From Bacteroidota bacterium (GTDB taxonomy: Bacteria > Bacteroidota > Rhodothermia > Rhodothermales > JAHQVL01), in NCBI GenBank assembly GCA_039111535.1, contig JBCCIM010000031.1, positions 1 through 41,353 on the forward strand: a stretch of 41,353 nucleotides of DNA. Reading direction: 5' to 3'. The notes beneath the pieces are model-generated. The model did no database searches. It was not told the origin of the DNA and saw only the letters and a program-made list of their open reading frames with translations. This document shows positions 35,889 to 41,353 of the stretch, piece by piece (the stretch's first letter is position 1; the number at the start of each line of letters is the position of its first letter). The translations under genes and the position numbers were made by a program.

Positions 35889-36716
35889 ATGAAGCAAACC
35901 ATTCTTATAACAGGCTCCTCTTCAGGTATTGGTAAAGCAACAGCACAACTGTTTGCAGACAAAGGTTGGAACGTAGCAGCAACCATGCGCACGCCGGCTA
36001 AAGGAGCTGACCTTGCAGCACATGAAAACATTGAAGTCATCCAACTCGATGTAACAGACAAAGCCAGCATCGACAATGCCGTCGCTACAACGCTGGAGAA
36101 ATTCGGTCGCATTGATGTTGTACTGAACAACGCCGGCTACGGCACCTTCGGCCCGCTTGAATATGCAACAGACAAGCAGGCCAGAACGCTGATGGACACA
36201 CACCTGTTTGGTGTAATCGACATCACCAAAGCCGTGTTGCCAACCATGCGCACGCAGAAAAGTGGCATCATCTTCAACGTATCCTCCATCGGCGGCACGC
36301 TTACCCTGCCGTTTGTAAGCCTCTATCACGCAGCCAAATGGGCCATGGAAGGCCTCTCGGAGTCGCTGAGCTTTGAGCTTGCCCCATTGGGTATCAAAGT
36401 CAAAATTCTCGAGCCCGGCGCAATAGGTACGGGCTTCCTCGAAGCGATGGAACAACACGTGGGCGAAGGCGAGAATGCATATACGCCGGCAGTGCAACGT
36501 ATGATGGCAAACTTCGAGGGGCTAACCGAGCACAGCTCAACGTCGGAATCAGTCGCGGAAGTGGTATATGACGCCGTGCACGATGATTCAGATACCATTC
36601 GCTACCTCGCCGGTCCGGATGCTGTGGAAATGTACAAACAGCGCCGCGAAGTTGGTGATGAAGCCTTTATTAAAGGCCTCGCGCAGCAGATGCTTGGTGA
36701 AGTTGCCGCAAGCTAG
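35889..36716 (+). CDS. Short-chain dehydrogenase/reductase (classical SDR)
   Basis: A 275-residue NAD(P)-dependent oxidoreductase. The cofactor loop is TGSSSGIG (8-15), the NNAG motif is at 80-83, the catalytic serine is S133 in NVSSIGG, and the active-site pair is Y146 and K150 (YHAAK). All catalytic residues are present. Classical SDRs reduce or oxidise alcohols and ketones; the substrate cannot be read from the sequence. The MNTHLFG-like region (THLFGVIDITKAVLP) and the long C-terminus match the many annotated oxidoreductases of this type. It is divergent from the MarR gene and followed by a clear terminator. Confidence 0.92.
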   Translation: MKQTILITGSSSGIGKATAQLFADKGWNVAATMRTPAKGADLAAHENIEVIQLDVTDKASIDNAVATTLEKFGRIDVVLNNAGYGTFGPLEYATDKQARTLMDTHLFGVIDITKAVLPTMRTQKSGIIFNVSSIGGTLTLPFVSLYHAAKWAMEGLSESLSFELAPLGIKVKILEPGAIGTGFLEAMEQHVGEGENAYTPAVQRMMANFEGLTEHSSTSESVAEVVYDAVHDDSDTIRYLAGPDAVEMYKQRREVGDEAFIKGLAQQMLGEVAAS

Positions 36717-36738
36717 CAGCATTTGACGTCTAAAACCT

Positions 36739-36773
36739 AAAACGGGAAGGTAGCCTCACTGCCTTCCCGTTTT
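36739..36773 (+). terminator. Rho-independent terminator of the SDR gene
   Basis: A perfect 12-base stem AAAACGGGAAGG/CCTTCCCGTTTT encloses an 11-base loop, 22 bases past the SDR stop, and is followed by TGCTTTTG. Confidence 0.9.
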
Positions 36774-36841
36774 GCTTTTGGGCCAATACTGCTTCAACTT
36801 GCTATGGTTGGAGATCGTAGCTTCGTTACCTACCTTCCTCC

Positions 36842-38128
36842 ATGGCTGATAAAAAAATAGGTTTTTGGCCGAGCACAGCGCTTGTTGTCGGGAATATGAT
36901 TGGCTCAGGAATTTTCCTGTTGCCCGCTTCCCTCGCGCTATACGGAGGCATTTCGTTGCTTGGTTGGCTTGTGGCCGCAGGCGGGGCCATGTTGCTCGCC
37001 GTGGTTTTTGGCAACCTGGGTCGATACGCGCCTGATGCAACCGGGGGGCCGTATGCTTACACAAAAATTAGCCTCGGCGAATTTCCAGCCTTTCTTGTAG
37101 CCTGGGGGTATTGGATTTCTATCTGGTCTACCAATGCAGCCATTACGGTAGCGTTGGTCGGATACCTGGCCGTTTTCTTTCCCGTGCTGTCAATCAATCC
37201 GATGGCGGCAATCCTGACCGGGTTGTGTTTTATCTGGTTGATTACCTGGGTGAACACGAAGTCCCTGCAAACCGTTGGCGTGGTGCAACTGACTACCACC
37301 GTGCTCAAGGTTGTCCCCATCTTTCTGATTGGCCTGTTGGGGCTTTTCTACTTGAAAGGCGCCGGCACATTTCCAGTGTTTAACCTCTCCGGCGAGTCAA
37401 ATATTTCTGCGCTTACCGCGACAGTCACCCTTACCTTTTTTGCTTTTCTGGGGGTTGAAAGCGCCACAATTCCAAGCGCTAATATTAAAGATGCGGCGCG
37501 CACTGTTAAAAAAGCGACGGTTGTGGGTACCGTAGTTGCCATCGTTGCCTATGTGCTGAGTTCAGCCGTGATCATGGCGCTGATTCCGGCTGAAACACTT
37601 GCTAATTCCAGCGCGCCTTTTGCTGATGCAGCAGCGGTAATGTGGGGAGAATCAGCGCGAAAACTCGTTGCGTTAGGTGCAGTTATTTCCACGCTGGGCG
37701 CGCTAAATGGCTGGATCCTGATTCAAGGCCAAATCCCAATGGCAGCAGCAACTGACAAGTTATTCCCCAAAGTTTTTGGCAAACAAAACAAGTCAGGGGC
37801 GCCGGCTGTCGGGATTGTGTTATCCAGCATACTGGTTTCTGTGTTGATGATGACCAACTACCACAAAAGCCTGGTCGAAGCATTTACATTTATGATGCTG
37901 CTCTCAACACTTTCTGTACTCACACCATACTTGTTCTCTATTGCCAGTTACGGACTCATGGTGTTTGAAAAAGAGGAGGAAGGTAAAAAAGGCAAACTTA
38001 TCGTAGCGTTACTGGCGTTCTGTTTTTCAATGTGGATTGTCATCGGATGCGGCCACGAAGTGGTATTTTTGGGCTTCATCCTGCTGATGATGGGCATCCC
38101 TTTTTATGTCTGGCTGAGACGGACATGA
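36842..38128 (+). CDS. APC-family amino acid permease, AdiC-like
   Basis: A 428-residue, about 12-span transporter of the APC superfamily. The broken first helix carries GNMIGSGIFLLPASLA (17-32), the substrate-carboxyl binding loop. FLGVESAT holds E206 and LNGWILIQGQ holds W291; these align with the gating E208 and substrate-stacking W293 of the arginine/agmatine antiporter AdiC, and the spacing is the same. The protein is thus likely an amino-acid or polyamine exchanger of the AdiC/CadB/PotE group. No decarboxylase gene is adjacent, so an acid-resistance role is not shown. The genes on both sides lie on the same strand, but a terminator precedes it and 124 bases separate it from the Rieske gene. 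Confidence 0.88.
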   Translation: MADKKIGFWPSTALVVGNMIGSGIFLLPASLALYGGISLLGWLVAAGGAMLLAVVFGNLGRYAPDATGGPYAYTKISLGEFPAFLVAWGYWISIWSTNAAITVALVGYLAVFFPVLSINPMAAILTGLCFIWLITWVNTKSLQTVGVVQLTTTVLKVVPIFLIGLLGLFYLKGAGTFPVFNLSGESNISALTATVTLTFFAFLGVESATIPSANIKDAARTVKKATVVGTVVAIVAYVLSSAVIMALIPAETLANSSAPFADAAAVMWGESARKLVALGAVISTLGALNGWILIQGQIPMAAATDKLFPKVFGKQNKSGAPAVGIVLSSILVSVLMMTNYHKSLVEAFTFMMLLSTLSVLTPYLFSIASYGLMVFEKEEEGKKGKLIVALLAFCFSMWIVIGCGHEVVFLGFILLMMGIPFYVWLRRT

Positions 38129-38224
38129 TCCCTTTTCGCTAGTGATCTACACACCGTAAATGCACCCCTAACTAAAGTCTAACCTATGGGGCAAGATTCT
38201 CTGGTATGATACAAAAAACCTTCT

Positions 38225-38248
38225 ACCTGTAACCTGTAACGTTCAACC
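38225..38248. repeat. Short repeat related to the dispersed GGTTGAA family
   Basis: ACCTGTAACCTGTAACGTTC followed by AACC: two tandem ACCTGTA units and a reversed GGTTGAA-like end, lying immediately before the Rieske start. Confidence 0.4.
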
Positions 38249-38252
38249 ACAC

Positions 38253-39332
38253 ATGCAATACATTGTAGATCCTGACATTACCCGAGCTGAGACTTTACCA
38301 GCCGCTTTCTACAAAGATGCCGCTGTTTTTGAAGCACTGAAAGAAAAGGCATTTGCAAAAAGCTGGTTGTGGATCGGTGATGAAAGCCTCGTCCCGTTAC
38401 AAAATACTGTGCACCCTTTTGTACTGCTGGACAACTTTATTGGTGAACCGATGGTATTGGCCAGAGATGGGGCTGATAACATCACCTGTTGCTCCAATGT
38501 GTGCACGCACAGAGGCAACATTGTAATACAAAATCCCGGCCGCACCAAAGGACTGCTTTGCAACTATCACGGCCGGCGATTTTCACTGGATGGCCGCTTC
38601 AAATCGATGCCTGAATTCAAGGAAGCAAAAAACTTCCCCCGGCCCTGCGATGATTTACACGCCTTTCCCGTTGGGCAATGGGGCCCTTTCTTGTTCACCG
38701 CACTCGATCCAGGTTTTGCGTTTTCAGAACTGGTGGATTTGATGAACGAACGTATTGGCTTTCTGCCGCTACATGCGTTTGAACGCAACACGCAGCTGAG
38801 CAAGGATTACCTCGTCAACTGCCACTGGGCCTTGTATTGTGACAACTACCTCGAAGGCTTTCACATCCCTTTTGTCCACGAAGATCTGAACAAAGCATTG
38901 GACTATGGCTCGTATGCTACGGAGACCTACGATCATGCCGTGTTGCAAATTGGATATTCGAGTGGCGGAGACGAGGTATTCGACTTACCAGAAGGGCATG
39001 TCGATTACGGTAAAAACGTGGCGGCGTACTATTACTGGGTTTTTCCAAATATGATGTTCAACTTCTACCCCTGGGGGTTATCTGTGAACATCGTGCATCC
39101 GTTGAGCATGAACAAAACGCGGGTGTCCTTTATCTCTTATGTGTATGATGAACAAAAACTAGACGCCGGCGCCGGTGCACTGCTGGATAAAGTGGAAAGG
39201 GAAGATGAGTTTGTGGTAGAAGGCGTGCACAAAGGCTTGCAGTCGAGGTTTTATACCACGGGCAGGTTCTCTCCAACCAGAGAACAAGGCGTGCATCATT
39301 TCCACCAACTACTAGCAACTTGTTTGAGCTAG
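38253..39332 (+). CDS. Rieske [2Fe-2S] non-haem iron oxygenase, alpha subunit
   Basis: A 359-residue ring-hydroxylating-type oxygenase. The Rieske cluster ligands are C84/H86 (CTH) and C103/H106 (CNYH) with the usual 16-residue spacing. The catalytic domain contains DNYLEGFHIPFVH: H204 and H209 are the mononuclear iron ligands, and E201 stands at the position of the bridging Asp of classical dioxygenases. A Glu there is known from the carnitine/choline oxygenase branch (CntA-like), so the substrate may be a small quaternary amine or similar rather than an aromatic, but this is inferred. No reductase or beta subunit gene is adjacent, so electrons must come from elsewhere. It is convergent with the HAAS gene at 39396. 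Confidence 0.9.
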   Translation: MQYIVDPDITRAETLPAAFYKDAAVFEALKEKAFAKSWLWIGDESLVPLQNTVHPFVLLDNFIGEPMVLARDGADNITCCSNVCTHRGNIVIQNPGRTKGLLCNYHGRRFSLDGRFKSMPEFKEAKNFPRPCDDLHAFPVGQWGPFLFTALDPGFAFSELVDLMNERIGFLPLHAFERNTQLSKDYLVNCHWALYCDNYLEGFHIPFVHEDLNKALDYGSYATETYDHAVLQIGYSSGGDEVFDLPEGHVDYGKNVAAYYYWVFPNMMFNFYPWGLSVNIVHPLSMNKTRVSFISYVYDEQKLDAGAGALLDKVEREDEFVVEGVHKGLQSRFYTTGRFSPTREQGVHHFHQLLATCLS

Positions 39333-39395
39333 TAATCCATCGTTTATAAAACGTACTGCTGTTGCCGCTTCAATTAGCATAACCAATGGCTGAAG

Positions 39396-40205
39396 CTAAT
39401 TCTTAGCAATGCTAGTTATCGCTATAGTTCCTTGTTTTTGTCTAAACAATGCGTAGCCCAACATAACACCTATAATGGGATCGCCTACTGTCGTTACCAG
39501 AACGATGAGTATCGAATCAGCCGGTAAGCCAGCCAGCACGAGAATAGATGGCATCATAGATATGCTTACAAAGAAAAGATATACCCCAGTAACCAATACT
39601 GTTAATCTCCAAGCCCAGGCTTCCCTAAAGAATAAGGAGATGACTAGGATTAAAAATGAGGTGCGAAATAGGCTTTCATTATCATATATAAAACTTGATA
39701 CCCGATACGGAGCACTTATGTAATCTACTATCAAAAGCGTAGCCAAGATGATAACAAAAAGCTTAACAGTAGAATTCTTAATGAACGTAAAGGCGGTGAA
39801 AATGGTCAAAACAGGGAGCCACCATGCAACTATGGCAAAAACGCTTAAGCCATTAAATACATTCGTTGAATACAGAAGCGAAGGTGCATAGCCAGTTTTG
39901 AACTGATACACCTGAGCAATGACAAACGCAAAAAGCCCTACGATCAAATAAAGTGCTCGTAAAAAACTAAAAGCAAGCCAACTAGCAGATTTAGCATTAA
40001 TGTATTCCTTACGCAATGCCTTGCTCTGACCCAGAGCTAAAGATGCCACTTGAAACGCTTCAGATTCATTCATCCCCTCTTGTATGTTTCGTTGAAATGT
40101 TTCCCTTAGATGCGACTCTAGCTCATCGATATCTTCGTTAGTAAAAGCTATATCCTCCTGAAAGCTTTTTCGCCAACGTTGAATCTCGTCCTCTAATCTA
40201 AACAT
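39396..40205 (-). CDS. HAAS-like signalling domain membrane protein, PadR partner
   Basis: A 269-residue protein. Residues 1-70 are a charged helical domain (MFRLEDEIQRWRKSF, then ESHLRETFQRNIQEGMNESE) resembling the HAAS/permease-prefix domains encoded next to PadR regulators. About six membrane segments follow from residue 75 to 255. It overlaps the padR gene by 13 bases, so the two are translated together as one operon. In such pairs the membrane protein is thought to sense envelope state or a lipophilic compound; the signal is unknown. The gene is notably AT-rich (sample lines 37-45 % GC, against about 53 % in a line of the giant gene). Confidence 0.75.
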   Translation of the reverse strand: MFRLEDEIQRWRKSFQEDIAFTNEDIDELESHLRETFQRNIQEGMNESEAFQVASLALGQSKALRKEYINAKSASWLAFSFLRALYLIVGLFAFVIAQVYQFKTGYAPSLLYSTNVFNGLSVFAIVAWWLPVLTIFTAFTFIKNSTVKLFVIILATLLIVDYISAPYRVSSFIYDNESLFRTSFLILVISLFFREAWAWRLTVLVTGVYLFFVSISMMPSILVLAGLPADSILIVLVTTVGDPIIGVMLGYALFRQKQGTIAITSIAKN

Positions 40206-40531
40206 AGCTTAGGCCCCCACAATTGTCCTAATACCGCGTTCGCCACGTGCCACTGCTCTTTTTCAGCAGCAAGCTCACGCAATCCTTTTTGAGTGATTTG
40301 GTAGTACTTTCTTTTGCGTCCCTGAGCAGATTTATGCCAATTCGAAGTTATAAACCCCTGCTTTTCCAAACGATGCAAAACCGGATACAATGCTCCTTCT
40401 CTCCATTCAATCTTATCATCCGATAATCGTTTTACTTCTTGAATGATTGCGTACCCATAGTTCTCACCCTTACTGAGCACACCCAGAACAATGGGTTTAG
40501 AAGAAGCAGCTGATAATTCTCTAGAAATCAT
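40193..40531 (-). CDS. PadR family transcriptional regulator
   Basis: A 112-residue compact winged-helix protein. The motifs are YGYAIIQEVKRL, EGALYPVLHRLEKQGFI and the wing QGRKRKYYQITQKGLREL, which identify the short PadR-s2 class. These dimerise and usually repress their own operon. It overlaps the downstream membrane protein gene by 13 bases. An imperfect palindrome just upstream (40544-40582) is the likely autoregulatory site. Confidence 0.92.
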   Translation of the reverse strand: MISRELSAASSKPIVLGVLSKGENYGYAIIQEVKRLSDDKIEWREGALYPVLHRLEKQGFITSNWHKSAQGRKRKYYQITQKGLRELAAEKEQWHVANAVLGQLWGPKLCLD

Positions 40532-40543
40532 TTTTTACCTCGA

Positions 40544-40582
40544 TGATCTATGCAAGATACAAACAAATACATAGATGATCAA
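40544..40582. promoter_or_regulatory. Candidate PadR operator
   Basis: Inverted arms GATGATCTATG and CATAGATGATC (10 of 11 positions match) with a 17-base spacer, 12 bases upstream of the padR start. The position suits autorepression. Confidence 0.5.
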
Positions 40583-40751
40583 GGTGTCAAAATAATTCAT
40601 ACTAGAACCTATAAAAACCTTCAAAGCTGAGGCCCTTTTTTTAGATCGTGAGCTGTATTCAGAAATGCTCCTTGTTTCTCAGGCGATCAGCGTTAGTTCG
40701 AAACCGCACCCACATTATATCCTTTCTGGGATAGGCTTTATATACATAAAC

Positions 40752-40786
40752 AAAATGGGCCAGCTGTGAAATAACTGGCCCATTTT
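40752..40786 (-). terminator. Rho-independent terminator of the Dps gene
   Basis: A perfect 12-base stem AAAATGGGCCAG/CTGGCCCATTTT encloses an 11-base loop, about 40 bases past the Dps stop on the minus strand, followed there by GTTTATG. It can probably act in both directions. Confidence 0.88.
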
Positions 40787-40827
40787 GTACTTAAAACGAA
40801 AACAATGTAAAGAGAACATCGACAGTG

Positions 40828-41271
40828 TCAGGCTACTTCGAGAAAGCTCTTTAACATCCACACGGTTTTTTCGTGCACCTGGATACGGGCGATCATCAAG
40901 TCTTCTGTTTCCGAATCATTTGCATCGCCGGCGGCATCACGCGCAGCTTTGAGGTCAGCAAGTAGTTTCTCGTTGGCATTGACCAGGTGTTGAACCATCG
41001 CTGTGGCACCTGCGTCTTCAGCAATTTCTTCGATGCCGGCCATTTTCGAAAGATTGGATAACCCACCGGGTGCCAGCGCACCTTTTGCGCGGATCCGCTC
41101 TGCAATTTCATCTACAGCTACAAAGAGTTCATTGTACTGTTCTTCAAAAGCGGTATGCAGCGAAAAAAAGGAAGGACCGCGAACATTCCAGTGGCAAAGA
41201 TGGGTCTGGCCGATCAGGGCATAGGTATCAGCAACAACTAGTCGGAGTGCATCAACTACAGGTTGATTCAT
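40828..41271 (-). CDS. dps: Dps-family DNA-binding ferritin-like protein
   Basis: This 147-residue protein has the Dps four-helix bundle. The ferroxidase ligands show the exact family spacing: H27 (HWNVRG), H39, D54 and E58 (DEIAERIRAKG). Dps proteins form 12-subunit shells that oxidise and store iron with hydrogen peroxide, protecting DNA. There is no lysine-rich N-terminal tail (MNQPVVDALRL), so tight DNA binding is not indicated. It is transcribed alone, with a strong terminator downstream. It could equally be called a MrgA/Dps-like protein. Confidence 0.93.
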   Translation of the reverse strand: MNQPVVDALRLVVADTYALIGQTHLCHWNVRGPSFFSLHTAFEEQYNELFVAVDEIAERIRAKGALAPGGLSNLSKMAGIEEIAEDAGATAMVQHLVNANEKLLADLKAARDAAGDANDSETEDLMIARIQVHEKTVWMLKSFLEVA

Positions 41272-41353
41272 GTATCTATGGGTGGATTTTTTTCTTTATT
41301 AATGGACACTAATAGTACACGACAGCCCGCTTCTGCAACCAATTATTGGCCAC

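Noticed and set aside
35922-36497. A 191-residue minus-strand ORF opposite the SDR gene
   Set aside because: The plus strand encodes a complete SDR with all catalytic residues; the reverse ORF has no recognisable domain.

Overview
The window looks like a chromosomal segment of a Rhodothermota/Balneolota-type bacterium (Bacteroidota superphylum). The evidence is six large exported proteins, five of which visibly end in a type IX secretion (T9SS) sorting domain with the YPNPFNP motif (the sixth is cut by the window edge), together with ECF sigma factors paired to TPR-bearing Ser/Thr kinases and a GC content near 50-53 % in the coding parts I sampled. No rRNA, tRNA, CRISPR array, transposase or phage gene was seen. 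Assignments come from reading translations and motifs; no database search was possible.

Layout. (1) 1-9.6 kb, minus strand: two giant FG-GAP/VCBS-ASPIC/UnbV surface proteins, the first cut by the left edge. (2) 9.9-24.5 kb: a duplicated cassette. Each copy has a minus-strand secreted beta-helix protein (CSLREA-type N-terminus, T9SS tail) divergent from a plus-strand ECF sigma factor, which is followed by a membrane Ser/Thr kinase with a TPR region. A third beta-helix gene lies between the copies. (3) 24.5-26.2 kb: repeat-rich intergenic DNA, one doubtful small ORF and an unrecognised membrane protein. (4) 26.2-34.5 kb, minus strand: a 2777-residue third member of the giant propeller family. 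(5) 34.5-41.3 kb: ordinary genes, namely a MarR regulator divergent from a short-chain dehydrogenase, an AdiC-like amino-acid antiporter, a Rieske oxygenase alpha subunit, a PadR/HAAS-type membrane-protein pair in an AT-richer patch, and a Dps ferritin-like protein.

How the genes may work together. The strongest candidate for an undescribed system is the duplicated sigma-kinase-beta-helix cassette. Both sigma factors lack the acidic residues usual in region 2.2 of ECF sigmas and carry a threonine there (T53). This resembles the phosphorylation-activated ECF43-type EcfP/PknT pair of Vibrio. A testable model is that a kinase with an extracytoplasmic TPR region phosphorylates its sigma, which then drives the divergent gene for a secreted beta-helix protein. 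The giant propeller proteins form a modular family: every propeller block contains seven Asp-rich calcium-type loops, and two cysteine pairs appear or vanish as pairs across the seven propellers. This suggests seven-bladed, disulfide-pinned extracellular propellers that have been multiplied within and between genes.

Intergenic DNA carries two dispersed repeat families: GGTTGAAGG tandems joined to TTCGACATTCG, and small palindromes of the GATCCCTCGG type. One copy of the first family supplies the C-terminus and stop codon of the second sigma gene. The palindrome GCCGGC is conspicuously common throughout.
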